DNA of 64,000 bases. Source: an uncultured Eubacterium sp. (GTDB taxonomy: Bacteria > Bacillota > Clostridia > Oscillospirales > CAG-272). The notes under the pieces were generated by a model. The model was given only the letters and a program-made list of their open reading frames with translations. It searched no databases and had not been told where the DNA came from. Numbering within the stretch: position 1 is the first letter of the stretch; the number at the start of each line of letters is the position of its first letter. Both the position numbers and the translations under genes were made by a program. Location: contig UQUT01000003.1 of NCBI GenBank assembly GCA_900544285.1, positions 1 through 64,000 of the forward strand, given 5' to 3'. This document shows, in pieces, positions 9,348 to 18,352 of this stretch.

Positions 9348-10649
9348 ATGACATATATCGATAAGGTGACAGAGTCCGCGAGAGAGCGGCTTTCGGGCAT
9401 AAATGGGCGGGTTGTTGTCGGCTTTTCCGGCGGCGCGGATTCAAGCGTGCTTATGACCGTCATGGCGGCGCTTCTCGGCAAAGAAAATATAACGGCGGTT
9501 CATGTAAATCATATGCTCCGCGGCGACGACGCGGATTTCGATGAATTATTCTGCCGGATGTTCTGCGAGGTTCGCGGGATAAAGTTTGTCTGCCGAAGGG
9601 TGGACGTTGCGGCGCTCAGCGGAGGAAAGGCTGTTGAGGAAACGGCGAGAAATGCGCGTTATGACGCGCTCCTGTCCGTTGCAAGGGAGACAAATTCCGA
9701 ATATATTGCCCTTGCGCACACGGCAAGCGACAATCTTGAAACCGTCATTTTCAACCTTTGCAGAGGCAGCGGTACGGCGGGGATGAGAGGAATTCCGTTC
9801 TCGCGCCCGTGCGGAGAAGTGACGGTCATCCGTCCGCTCATCGACTGCACACGCGCGGAGATTGAAGGCTTTGCAGAGGAAGCCGTGCTGACCTTCGTCA
9901 CCGACGAGACAAATTCCGACACTCATTACACAAGAAATTATATAAGGCACGAAATAGTGCCGAAGATAAAAGCGATTTTTCCTTTGGCGGAGAAGGCTGT
10001 CATCAACATGACGGACGCCGTTTCGCTTGATTACGACTTCATCTCCTCCGAGGCGGAAAAACTGCTCGGAAAAGCCGAAAACGGAAAGCTCCCGCTTTCG
10101 GTTCTGAGAGAAAGTCATCCCGCGCTTATATTGCGGGCTGTTTCAAAGCTGTCTCCCGTAACGCTGGACTTTGTCCATCAAAATGAGATACTTGAAATGA
10201 TAACGTCAGGCGGGGCGGGGAAGATATCCGTTCCGGAATGTAAATATGCTATATGTGACGGAGAATATTTCTTCTTTTCGGAAGGAGAGGACGACCCCCG
10301 TCCGGAATATGAGATGACGCTTTCCGAAGGGCTGAATTTTTCGGATTACGGCTTCTGCATAGCGGTGGGGGATGACGTCACAGCGCCCGAAGGGCAAGAG
10401 CTTATCGGCACGGGCTACGCACCGAAAAACTCCGTTCTGACGGCGAGAAGCCGCCGTTCATCTGACAAATACCGCTTCTGGAAAATGACACGTACGCTGA
10501 AAAAAATGATCGGCGATTTCGATGAAAGCGCAAAAAAATACCGTCCTGTTATCTGTGCGGATGGAAAACCCATATGGTTGCCCGGCTTTCCGAGCGAGGA
10601 AATTTCGGGCGGAGAGAAGATAAAAATCAGATATTATAAAGCAAAATGA
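9348..10649 (+). CDS. tilS: tRNA(Ile)-lysidine synthase TilS
   Basis: 433 residues. The PP-loop is SGGADS (27-32), followed by HVNHMLRGDDADFDE and the conserved ARNARYDAL and NLCRGSGTAGMRGI segments. The C-terminal TilS domain (about 360-433) is present. It converts cytidine 34 of tRNA-Ile(CAU) to lysidine using ATP and lysine, so that AUA is read as Ile. It starts 2 bp after dnaB's stop, so it is translationally coupled, and it lies before hpt, as in many Firmicutes. Confidence 0.94.
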   Translation: MTYIDKVTESARERLSGINGRVVVGFSGGADSSVLMTVMAALLGKENITAVHVNHMLRGDDADFDELFCRMFCEVRGIKFVCRRVDVAALSGGKAVEETARNARYDALLSVARETNSEYIALAHTASDNLETVIFNLCRGSGTAGMRGIPFSRPCGEVTVIRPLIDCTRAEIEGFAEEAVLTFVTDETNSDTHYTRNYIRHEIVPKIKAIFPLAEKAVINMTDAVSLDYDFISSEAEKLLGKAENGKLPLSVLRESHPALILRAVSKLSPVTLDFVHQNEILEMITSGGAGKISVPECKYAICDGEYFFFSEGEDDPRPEYEMTLSEGLNFSDYGFCIAVGDDVTAPEGQELIGTGYAPKNSVLTARSRRSSDKYRFWKMTRTLKKMIGDFDESAKKYRPVICADGKPIWLPGFPSEEISGGEKIKIRYYKAK

Positions 10650-10660
10650 GGTGAGCAAAA

Positions 10661-11203
10661 ATGCAAAGCGATTTTTCAAAAATTCTTGTAACGGAAGAGG
10701 AAATAGATAAAACGGTGCGCCGTATGGCGGAGGAGATAAGCCGTGATTATGAGGGCAAAAATCTTGTCCTCCTCGGCATACTCAAGGGTTCCGTCGTCTT
10801 TATGGGCGACCTTATGAAGCGACTTTCAATCCCTGTCCAGATCGATTTTATGAAGGTCTCTTCTTACGGCGCCGGCACGGTTTCTTCCGGTCATGTTGAC
10901 ATAATTCTCGATATAAGAAGAAAGGATCTTGCAAACTGCGATATTCTTATAGTTGAAGACATAATCGATTCCGGCAGAACGCTCTCTTATCTTGCAAAAT
11001 ACCTGCTTGACAAGGGCGCAAGGAGCGTCAGAACCTGCACAATGCTTGATAAGCCCTCCCGCAGAGAGGTTGAATTTGTGCCGGACTATGTTGGCAAGCA
11101 GATTCCCGATGAATTCGTCGTCGGCTACGGACTTGATTACGATGAAAAATACAGAGCGCTTCCTTATGTCGCGATTCTCAAAAGAGAAGTTTATGAAAAA
11201 TAA
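10661..11203 (+). CDS. hpt: Hypoxanthine phosphoribosyltransferase
   Basis: 180 residues, typical size. LIVEDIIDSGRTL is the PRPP-binding signature; LLGILKGSVVFMGDL and KVSSYG are the other conserved segments. It salvages hypoxanthine and guanine to IMP and GMP. It is last in the rplI-dnaB-tilS-hpt operon and ends in a strong terminator. The usual next gene, ftsH, is absent here. Confidence 0.94.
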   Translation: MQSDFSKILVTEEEIDKTVRRMAEEISRDYEGKNLVLLGILKGSVVFMGDLMKRLSIPVQIDFMKVSSYGAGTVSSGHVDIILDIRRKDLANCDILIVEDIIDSGRTLSYLAKYLLDKGARSVRTCTMLDKPSRREVEFVPDYVGKQIPDEFVVGYGLDYDEKYRALPYVAILKREVYEK

Positions 11204-11232
11204 AAAATCCCCGCTTCGGCGGGGATTTTTTA
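11203..11232 (+). terminator. Intrinsic terminator of the hpt operon
   Basis: AAAAAATCCCCGC-TTC-GGCGGGGATTTTTT, directly at the hpt stop. Confidence 0.93.
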
Positions 11233-11280
11233 TGAAAATGTGCGCTCCGCGGATTCGCAGCACCTCTTCTCTTTTATCTT

Positions 11281-11310
11281 AAAAAGCCCTCGCCGAAGCG
11301 AGGGCTTTTT
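11281..11310 (-). terminator. Terminator of the ADP-ribosylglycohydrolase gene
   Basis: AAAAAGCCCTCGC/GCGAGGGCTTTTT is symmetrical and sits 14 bp beyond the minus-strand stop codon. It faces the hpt terminator, so this is a convergent gene junction. Confidence 0.85.
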
Positions 11311-11324
11311 GTCATATGATTTTA

Positions 11325-12449
11325 TCAGCCGTTGAGGGCGACAAATCTGTTGATAACGTCGTCAAGGGCAAGGGTCGGATGCTCGTTTATATAAGTTACA
11401 ACAGTATTGTTGAAGTTTTTATACCAGTGCTCGGGGATGTTCTTAAAGCCTATGCAAGCGCCGACGATACTGCCGACGGTCGCGCCCGTGCAGTCGTTGT
11501 CAAGACCGATTGCAACGCAGTTGCCTATGCACTTTGTATAGTCTTTTCCGCCGAGCATAAGGGCGAAAACGATAGCGCACATATTGTTGATTGTGTGTAC
11601 GGGGTGCATTCTGGGGAAGTGTTCGTCAAGGAGCTGGCGCGCACGGATGTAGTTTGTGACTTTTTCTTCACATGAGAATGCCCATTCAAGCTCTTTATAA
11701 AGCTCGGATTCCTTCGGAATCTGCTTCATACCTTCTCTGACAGCGTCGAGAGGGGTCTCTGCCGTGAAGGCTGCCGCAACTGCCGCCGCGCAGAACATTT
11801 CGCCGTAAATACCGTTCTGACGGTGAGTAAGGAATGCGTCCGGATATGCGAGCTTTGCCGCAGCTTCGGGGTCGCCTGCCTCGGCATAACCGAAAGCGTC
11901 CGCTCTGATAGCCGCGCCTATCCATTCAACGTAACCGTTGAAGTTTGCCGCAAATTCAGCCTTCGTGCCGGCACGGAGCTGCATAAGCGCTTCGCTCTCT
12001 GCCGTGCAACCGTAAGGAAGATAGTCGAGCCAGAACTTGCCCGCGTCGTCAACCGTGTAGCCCTTGCCGTATTTTTCGAGAAGGAGGAGGTTGAGGATTG
12101 TGTAAGTTATATCGTCGTCGACGGGAACCTTGTTGATGTTTTCAAGAATGTATTCCGTTCTCTTGTTGACCTGATAATGAATTTTTTCGGGCTGGTCGGT
12201 GCCTGTCCAGTAGTCGACGGGGGGATACTGCATATTGCATTCCATAGCGAGCGCCTGCATATCCGCCATCTTGTAAAGCTCGACGGGAATACCGAGCACG
12301 CAGCCTGCAAATCTGCCGATAACGGCACCCTTCATACGGTCAATAAGATCCGTAACGGGCTTTTTGCAGTTTTCCGCACCTTCGGGGCGGAGAGCAAGTA
12401 TTTCATTCAGCGCGTCGGGCTGAATTTCCGGATGCTGATTTGTGTACAT
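11325..12449 (-). CDS. ADP-ribosylglycohydrolase family protein
   Basis: 374 residues, an all-helical DraG/ARH fold. The paired metal-site segments are visible: GAVIGRFAGCVLGIPVE at the N-terminal end, DDDITYTILNLLLLE in the middle and GLDNDCTGATVGSIVGA near the C-terminus, whose Asp/Thr residues bind the two Mg2+ or Mn2+ ions. Members remove ADP-ribose from proteins or small molecules. The substrate here cannot be inferred; the gene is alone and not next to an ADP-ribosyltransferase (the DUF3990 gene in this window is 50 kb away). The start at 12449 has AAAGGAAG. Confidence 0.85.
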   Translation of the reverse strand: MYTNQHPEIQPDALNEILALRPEGAENCKKPVTDLIDRMKGAVIGRFAGCVLGIPVELYKMADMQALAMECNMQYPPVDYWTGTDQPEKIHYQVNKRTEYILENINKVPVDDDITYTILNLLLLEKYGKGYTVDDAGKFWLDYLPYGCTAESEALMQLRAGTKAEFAANFNGYVEWIGAAIRADAFGYAEAGDPEAAAKLAYPDAFLTHRQNGIYGEMFCAAAVAAAFTAETPLDAVREGMKQIPKESELYKELEWAFSCEEKVTNYIRARQLLDEHFPRMHPVHTINNMCAIVFALMLGGKDYTKCIGNCVAIGLDNDCTGATVGSIVGACIGFKNIPEHWYKNFNNTVVTYINEHPTLALDDVINRFVALNG

Positions 12450-12578
12450 AGTGTTTACTTCCTTTATATAAATAAATTTTTTGACTTGATTGGGCGGGAT
12501 TTTGTGCCCGCATATCGATAAAGCCGGCAGGGCGGATCATAATGCCCGTATATGCAGGCAATAAAATATCTGTGCAAA

Positions 12579-12816
12579 ACCGATAATTGAAGTTTCTTTT
12601 GCCTTTTGTTTAAGCCGCGTCTGTGCAGTTACCGAAAAGTCTGTATATCGTCCCCGATTATTAAAGTTTCTTTTGCCTACTTTTCTTTTCAAAGAAAAGT
12701 ACGGCGCAAAATCAAAAAGCCACAAAACCGCTCTTTTTATGAGAGTATAAAATTTGCTCAAACCAATTAATTATTGAAGCTTCTTTTGCCTACTTTTCTT
12801 CTCGAAGAAAAGTAGG
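12579..12816. repeat. Repeat-rich spacer with two palindromic repeat units
   Basis: 12776-12816 and 12661-12704 carry the palindromic unit (CCTACTTTTCTTT core), the first directly at the stop codon of the YfbR-like gene. 12579-12685 is the reverse complement of 15958-16061 with few differences (shared blocks include GGCAAAAGAAACTT, ATCGGGGACGATATACAGA and CTGCACAGAC). The spacer 12450-12578 shows nothing else beyond the upstream region of the minus-strand gene. Confidence 0.8.
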
Positions 12817-13389
12817 TTACATTTCGTCGAGGGTCAGGGAGAAGGTGGGGAGGAATTCTTTTATGAAATAGTCGAGCTCCGGACAATCGTAAGCCTTGAG
12901 CGACGCCATAGTCGATTCCTTTGCGGAGCGGAACTCGCCGTTCCCGCATTTTTCCTCCTCGACGCATTTTATATACGCGGCGAGCTTGTCTGCGATTTTA
13001 ACAAGGCGTTCCGTGTCCTCGTCCTTGCAGTCGAGGAGGCCTTCATATTCTTCCTTCAAAAAGTCCGGCAGCTTTGCCGTGAGCGAATTTACAGCCTGCG
13101 ACTCAACAATCTTATAGTTTTCGCGCATTTCGCGACTGAAATACTTGACCGGAGTCGGCATGTCGCCCGTAAATACCTCGGTTGCGTCGTGATAGAGCGC
13201 CGCCGCCATGACTTTGCCTTCATCATAGCTCTTGCCGAATTTTTTGTTTCCGATGAGCGCAAGCGCATGAGCAATCATAGCGACTTCCATACTGTGCGAC
13301 GAAAGATTTTCCTCGCTTGTGTTGCGCATAAGCCCCCATCTGCGTATATATTTTTCTCTGAATATCAGAGCAAAAAAGCTGCTTGCCAT
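12817..13389 (-). CDS. HD-domain 5'-deoxynucleotidase, YfbR-like
   Basis: 190 residues. It has the features of the YfbR branch of HD hydrolases: an RW.LM..T..E..SSHS.EVA opening, the HD pair ALYHDATEVFTGDMPTPVK and a distal Asp region (KIADKLAAYIKC). YfbR enzymes dephosphorylate deoxynucleoside 5'-monophosphates with Co2+ or Mn2+. The start is ATG 13389, 1 bp after the TGA of the aminopeptidase gene (13391) with its GAGGGG inside that gene's end, so translation is coupled. The longer frame to 13404 is not supported. Confidence 0.85.
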   Translation of the reverse strand: MASSFFALIFREKYIRRWGLMRNTSEENLSSHSMEVAMIAHALALIGNKKFGKSYDEGKVMAAALYHDATEVFTGDMPTPVKYFSREMRENYKIVESQAVNSLTAKLPDFLKEEYEGLLDCKDEDTERLVKIADKLAAYIKCVEEEKCGNGEFRSAKESTMASLKAYDCPELDYFIKEFLPTFSLTLDEM

Positions 13390-13390
13390 A

Positions 13391-14671
13391 TCATTTCCCC
13401 TCAAAGAACGCCTTGTAAAGGCGAACCATATTATAGCCGTCCTCCGTGCCGCCCAGCTCTCTGACAGCGTGCATTGAAAGCATGGGATTGCCTATGTCAA
13501 CGGTTACCGCGCCGAGGTCTGCGGAGAGCATCGGGCCGATCGTCCCGCCGCCGCCTGCGTCGGAGCGATTGTTGAACACCTGATAAGGAATTTTTTCCTT
13601 TTCGCAGATGAGTTTGAATATTGCCGTGCCGTGTGATGACGTGGCGTATGACTGACGGGTCGCGAGCTTGAGCACGGGTCCTCCGTTGAGCTTGACGGGA
13701 AGATTGGGATCGGACTTCTGCGCAAAGGAGGGATGAGTTGCGTGCGCCATATCCGCCGAGAAAACGACGGTTTTTGCAAGGGCGCGGTATTTGTCCTCCG
13801 CCGTATAGCCGAGGGAAGCGCAGATGCGGTCGATAAGCATTTTAAGCACCGCAGACCGCGCGCCTCTGTCGGAATTGGAGCCGATTTCCTCGTGGTCGTA
13901 AATCATAGCGATGTCACAGCCGCTCTCCGATTTTTCGCAGATGGCGGATATAATCGCGTGCGACATTGCGGCGTCGTCGAGACGGGGAACGGAAATAAAT
14001 TCTTCGTTTTCGCCGACAAAGCACCCGGGGAAATATTCGTAGGGCGCAAGCTCAAACGAGAGGACATCCTCCTTTTTGCAGCCGATTTCGTTTGCAAGGT
14101 AGTCCGTGAAGCGTACCTCGCCGTCAGCGTTCTGATTGAAAAACGGCAAAAACTCCGTCTGAATATTGAATTTGCCCTGCTCGTCGCCGCGAACCATATG
14201 AATCGCCGCGCTGGGCATAATGAGAATGGGCTTGTGAATGTTTATGTTTTTCGCGACAGCGTTGCCGCCCGCGTCCTTTACGAAAATTCTTCCCGCAACG
14301 GAAAGCGGACGGTCTGCCCAGCCGTGAAGAATAAGCCCACCGTAGCCTTCGACGCATATTCTTTCATAGCCCATATCGACCTTTGACGGCACGGTCTTTA
14401 TGCGGAAGCCCGGGGCGTCCTGATGTGCCGCGCCGATGCGGAAGCCGACTTCCTTCGGCTCTTCGGAAATTCTGAAGGCGGAAAGCTGGGTGCCTTCCTT
14501 TGTCATATAATAGAGCGTACCCTTTTCAAGATGCCATTCGTCGCCCTCGCAGAGCCTGACGGCGCCTGCCTTATCGAGCATTTTTGAAAGCTCGTCCGTC
14601 GACTGAAACGGCGTCGGAGCGGCGTCGAGAAAGGCGAGTAGCTCTTTTGCATATTTCTTGTTTTTTGTCAT
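13391..14671 (-). CDS. M18 family aminopeptidase
   Basis: 426 residues. Metal-ligand and substrate segments of M18 are clear: GAAHQDAPGFRIK near 80-90, DDAAMSHAIISA, YDHEEIGSNSDRGA, FSADMAHATHPSF and NRSDAGGGGTIGPM. It is a cytoplasmic dinuclear-zinc aminopeptidase that tends to prefer acidic N-terminal residues and forms a large dodecamer. It is upstream of, and coupled to, the YfbR-like gene. The second enzymes of the M18 and M20/M42 families can be confused, but the NRSDAGGGGTIGP block is specific to M18. Confidence 0.92.
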   Translation of the reverse strand: MTKNKKYAKELLAFLDAAPTPFQSTDELSKMLDKAGAVRLCEGDEWHLEKGTLYYMTKEGTQLSAFRISEEPKEVGFRIGAAHQDAPGFRIKTVPSKVDMGYERICVEGYGGLILHGWADRPLSVAGRIFVKDAGGNAVAKNINIHKPILIMPSAAIHMVRGDEQGKFNIQTEFLPFFNQNADGEVRFTDYLANEIGCKKEDVLSFELAPYEYFPGCFVGENEEFISVPRLDDAAMSHAIISAICEKSESGCDIAMIYDHEEIGSNSDRGARSAVLKMLIDRICASLGYTAEDKYRALAKTVVFSADMAHATHPSFAQKSDPNLPVKLNGGPVLKLATRQSYATSSHGTAIFKLICEKEKIPYQVFNNRSDAGGGGTIGPMLSADLGAVTVDIGNPMLSMHAVRELGGTEDGYNMVRLYKAFFEGK

Positions 14672-14704
14672 TTTATCATCTCCGTGAATTTTAATCGTTG
14701 CTTT

Positions 14705-15733
14705 TCACTCAAAGATAAGCGTTGCAAGAGCGGTTGCGTCCGCTCCGCGCACATATTTTACCACATTCGCGCTTTCAAGTAAAGAGAAAACGGCGTTTTT
14801 TTCAAAATACTTTCCGCAAAGTGCGTCTTCAAGACCGGAAATATCGCAATCGCCGATAAAATCTCCCTCTATCCGCACTTTTTCGATAACCGCCGGCATA
14901 CCGACCTCGCCCGCGCGGCAACGCAGCCTGATTTTAACGGTCCCGAAGTCAAACCGGCGCTTTTTCTCGGTGTCAAAATCCTCTGCGCCGGCGCGCAGAA
15001 GCCATTTTTCCGTTGAATATTTTTCCTCCGAGAGCTTCCGTATCTCAGCTTTGTCCGCCTCGGAAAATTCATAAGGAGTTGCGCCTTCGGCGTCGACGAA
15101 AAACGCTTCAAGATATTTCATAAAGTCCGCCGCCGTCATGCTTTTTTTGCTGTCGGGCAGAAGCTCGCAGAGGTTTACAACCCTCGCCGCCGCGCTCTTT
15201 ATCCCTTTCGATTTCGCCTTTTCCGTGTCTGTTATCAGCGCACCGGCAAGGCGGCTCATATCGGCGGAGAAGAGCAGTGTGCCGTGATGCATTATGACGG
15301 TGCTCCCGTCGTCTCTTTTATAGCCGCAGCGCGCTGTTCCCGAAAACTTTTTCCCGTTCGAGAGAAGGTCGTTTCTGCCGGACGCCTCCGCGCTTATCGA
15401 AAGACCGCGAAGCGCACGGATAATCGGCTCCGAAAATTCGGAAAAGCTGTCCGGAGCGTCGCTTTCCGGCATTATAAAGGTATAATTTACGTTGCCGAGG
15501 TCGTGAAAAACGGCGCCGCCGCCCGTCAGCCTGCGGACAACCTTTATCCCGTTTGCCTTTGTAAAATCAAAGCTTACGTTTTCCCCCGCATTCTGATTTT
15601 TACCGATTATCACCGCCGGCTCGTTTCGCCAGAGCATTACGGAAGGCTCTGTTACCGTTCGGAGAAGAAATTCCTCCGTCGCCATGTTCAGATACGGCTC
15701 CGTGTTGCGATTTATATATATTATCATTTTCAT
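14705..15733 (-). CDS. lplA: Lipoate-protein ligase A
   Basis: 342 residues, the length of LplA with its C-terminal accessory domain. RRLTGGGAVFHDLGNVNYTF is the lipoate-pocket motif (RRxxGGGAVxHD), preceded by MLWRNEPAVIIGKNQN. NDLLSNGKKFSGTA carries the catalytic-lysine region. It activates lipoate with ATP and attaches it to E2/GcvH lysines, and allows use of scavenged lipoate. It lies 33 bp upstream of the M18 gene on the same strand, probably in the same transcript. Confidence 0.93.
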   Translation of the reverse strand: MKMIIYINRNTEPYLNMATEEFLLRTVTEPSVMLWRNEPAVIIGKNQNAGENVSFDFTKANGIKVVRRLTGGGAVFHDLGNVNYTFIMPESDAPDSFSEFSEPIIRALRGLSISAEASGRNDLLSNGKKFSGTARCGYKRDDGSTVIMHHGTLLFSADMSRLAGALITDTEKAKSKGIKSAAARVVNLCELLPDSKKSMTAADFMKYLEAFFVDAEGATPYEFSEADKAEIRKLSEEKYSTEKWLLRAGAEDFDTEKKRRFDFGTVKIRLRCRAGEVGMPAVIEKVRIEGDFIGDCDISGLEDALCGKYFEKNAVFSLLESANVVKYVRGADATALATLIFE

Positions 15734-15815
15734 AGCCCCTTTGCTTACTGCAAGGTCATTATATCAGAACATAAAATCAAAAACAACAATATATAATGTA
15801 AATTTTCAAAAATAA

Positions 15816-15844
15816 TTGACAACGCCGAAAGTCGGTGATATAAT
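15816..15844 (+). promoter_or_regulatory. Consensus promoter without an obvious gene
   Basis: TTGACA (15816-15821), 17 bp, TATAAT (15839-15844). It points into the repeat array at 15856-16068 and there is no plus-strand gene before the terminator at 16247. See findings. Confidence 0.65.
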
Positions 15845-15855
15845 TTCAATCCGTA

Positions 15856-16068
15856 GAAACCTACTTTTCTTTGGAAAAGAAAAGTAGGCAAAAGAAACTT
15901 CAGTTATCGGGAAGTTTGTGCAGAGTTTTAATTATCTGCACAGACAGGGCTTGCAAAAAGGCAAAAGAAACTTTAATTATCGGGGACGATATACAGATTT
16001 TTAAGTTACTGCACAGACATGGTTTTTGCAAAAAGGCAAAAGAAACTTCGGTTATCGGGGAGTATTAA
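15856..16068. repeat. Repeat array: palindrome plus three GGCAAAAGAAACTT units
   Basis: The palindrome ACCTACTTTTCTTT-GG-AAAAGAAAAGTAGG is followed by three copies of GGCAAAAGAAACTT + TTATCGGG(G)A at about 15890, 15959 and 16033, each separated by CTGCACAGAC-containing spacers. It matches 12579-12685 in reverse orientation. The rest of 15734-16277 (16069-16246) holds GC-rich inverted segments (GAGAGAGG, CCGCGAAGCGG) but no convincing gene. Confidence 0.8.
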
Positions 16069-16246
16069 GCCCTCTCTTGTGAGAGAGGGGGGACCGCGAA
16101 GCGGTGGGTGATTAGTTGGTCCCGCCGAAAAAAACGATCCCTCACCGCCCTCGGCGGAGCCGAACCCCTCTCGGCGACACTTTTGGAATCAAATCGCGGC
16201 TCTGCCGCTCCGCTTCTCTTCGATCTTCTCTCTTCTCTTTTATCTC

Positions 16247-16274
16247 AAAAAGCCCCGCCGAAGCGGGGCTTTTT
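16247..16274 (-). terminator. Bidirectional terminator before gdpP 3' end
   Basis: AAAAAGCCCCGC/GCGGGGCTTTTT, 4 bp beyond the gdpP stop codon. Its symmetry would also stop plus-strand transcripts from the promoter at 15816. Confidence 0.9.
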
Positions 16275-16277
16275 GTT

Positions 16278-18320
16278 TTACAGATTTTCCGCAAGGTATT
16301 CGTCGATTGCGGAGCGGAGAGTTGTGAGTGCCGTTGAGGTCGACGAGTTCTTGACCTGCGCACCTGCCGAGTCGAAATGACCGCCGCCGCCCATCTTTTC
16401 AAGTATGAGCTGAACGTTTATCGTTCCCTGCGAACGCGCCGATATATGAACCGTATCGTCTATTCTGCAAAGCGCAAACGCCGCCTGCACTCCTTCAACG
16501 GAAAGCAGTCTGTCCGCCGCTTTTGCCGCGGAAACACGCATGAGCGGAGAATTTGTCTCTGCGTCATTGAGCGCTATCGCAATAACCGATTTATATATAA
16601 CGACGTTGCTTTCAAACTTTGCCTCGCTGAGGAACTCTTTTATTCCCGTCTTGAAAAGATTTTCCGCGTCCGTCGGGCTTGCGCCTTCGCCGCGAAGATA
16701 CATTGCGGACGAAAACGTTCTCGTTCCCGTATTATGGGTGAAGCGTTTTGTATCGAGCAGAAGTCCGGCGAAGAGTATGTCCGCCTCGACCTTCGGAAGA
16801 GTCCCTGCGGGAAGCGTCTGCTCAAGAAATTCGGAAAGCAGCTCCGACGCGGACGACGCCGAAGGCTCTATATAAACAATGCTCGGTCTGACCTTGTATT
16901 CGCCGGTCTTTCTGTGGTGGTCGATTATGACAAGATTGCTCACATTGCTGACTATGTCGGGAGCCTCGCAGAAAGCGAGATTGTTCACGTCGACAACAAC
17001 CGCCAGCGTATCGCTGCGGATGAGATCCTGCGCCTCGATCTTATCCGTAAACAGAGCTCCGTATTCGGGATATTCTTCAAGACGTGCAAAGCAGGGGGCG
17101 AGGTTGCGGTCATTTTTGTCTGCGACTATATTGACCTTCACTCCGCAGAACGTTGCGAGTCTCGCAACGGCAAGGCATGACGCAAATGCGTCAAAGTCCG
17201 CGAAACGGTGACCCATGACAATGACGTTTGAGCTCTTTTTCAAAAGCGACATGAACTCTCCCGCGATAACGCGCGAGCGCACCTTTGTACGTTTCTGAAC
17301 GGCTTTCGTCTTGCCGCCGTAAAAATCAACGCCATCCGCACTTTTGACAACAACCTGGTCTCCGCCCCTCTGAAGGGCAAGGTCAAGGGCAGACTGTGTG
17401 ACTCTCTCTTTTTCATAAAGGGTGCCGCTTATCTTCGCTATGCCGATCGATATCGTGACCGGCATGGACGTTTCGCCAACATATATCTCGCGAACCTCGT
17501 CGAGGACGGAGAATTTGTCCTCTTCAAACTTTTCAAGATATTTTGCGGCAAATACGCATATGAACTTATTGTTTGCGTATTCGCGGACAATCCCTCCGAC
17601 AGCCTCCATATGCTTGCGGAGTATCGTTTCGACGTCGGACGCCGCCGTATCGTAAAGCTCCTGCACATACTGCATAAGCTCATCAAGGTTATCAATCATC
17701 GCATAGGCGACGATTGTGTCCTCGTCATCCAGCTTTTTCGCAAGCGCGCGGGTCTCCGTATAGTCAGCGAATATCGCCATATAATATGTTTTGCCGTGCG
17801 ATGAGACCTTATAGCCCTTTGCGCGGAAGCATTCGCCCGATGAGCCTGCGTCTATTTCGGAAGAAAACGAAACCTCCGTTCCGTCCTCGTCGTCATCCTT
17901 GAGAATACGTTCTATCGTCGCATCGCAGATGTTGTCTATATATTTTCCGAAGACCATCGTGCGGGAACGGAAACGCGAGGAAAGCGCGGTGTTGTACCAG
18001 ACGATTTTTCCCTTTTCGTCGCATATGACAACAGGCATATACAGTTTCTGAATGAAATCAAGGGAGATGTTCCCGAAAACAGAGCTTCTCACCTCGCTCA
18101 TCACCTTTCCGCCCATCGTCCCGCGGACAAGCTCCGCTATTCCGACGGCAAGAACGCAGACCATGTATCCGCCGAGACCGTAAAGCGCTATGCTGACGGG
18201 GTCGCCGTCGCTGTACACTATCGCAATTGCGACGATTGCAAGGGCAATCACCCCGCAGACGGCGCATACAATCCCCAGCGGAAACCGTTTCTTCTTTGTA
18301 TCGTTTGATTTATCCGACAT
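16278..18320 (-). CDS. gdpP: c-di-AMP phosphodiesterase GdpP
   Basis: 680 residues. Two N-terminal membrane helices (about 13-58) are followed by a PAS-like domain, a degenerate GGDEF domain (LALQRGGDQVVVK near 300-325) and a DHH/DHHA1 phosphodiesterase. The DHH motifs are VMGHRFADFDAFAS (about 366), VVDVNN (about 430) and IIDHHRKTG (about 465). The DHHA1 end has GGGGHFDSAGAQ. The enzyme cleaves c-di-AMP to pApA and so tunes wall, K+ and stress homeostasis. It is downstream of a YybS-type gene, as in Bacillus, but here separated from rplI-dnaB, with which it is normally cotranscribed. Confidence 0.93.
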   Translation of the reverse strand: MSDKSNDTKKKRFPLGIVCAVCGVIALAIVAIAIVYSDGDPVSIALYGLGGYMVCVLAVGIAELVRGTMGGKVMSEVRSSVFGNISLDFIQKLYMPVVICDEKGKIVWYNTALSSRFRSRTMVFGKYIDNICDATIERILKDDDEDGTEVSFSSEIDAGSSGECFRAKGYKVSSHGKTYYMAIFADYTETRALAKKLDDEDTIVAYAMIDNLDELMQYVQELYDTAASDVETILRKHMEAVGGIVREYANNKFICVFAAKYLEKFEEDKFSVLDEVREIYVGETSMPVTISIGIAKISGTLYEKERVTQSALDLALQRGGDQVVVKSADGVDFYGGKTKAVQKRTKVRSRVIAGEFMSLLKKSSNVIVMGHRFADFDAFASCLAVARLATFCGVKVNIVADKNDRNLAPCFARLEEYPEYGALFTDKIEAQDLIRSDTLAVVVDVNNLAFCEAPDIVSNVSNLVIIDHHRKTGEYKVRPSIVYIEPSASSASELLSEFLEQTLPAGTLPKVEADILFAGLLLDTKRFTHNTGTRTFSSAMYLRGEGASPTDAENLFKTGIKEFLSEAKFESNVVIYKSVIAIALNDAETNSPLMRVSAAKAADRLLSVEGVQAAFALCRIDDTVHISARSQGTINVQLILEKMGGGGHFDSAGAQVKNSSTSTALTTLRSAIDEYLAENL

Positions 18321-18352
18321 AATACTGTCCTTTCGGTTTATTTTTTATCGGC

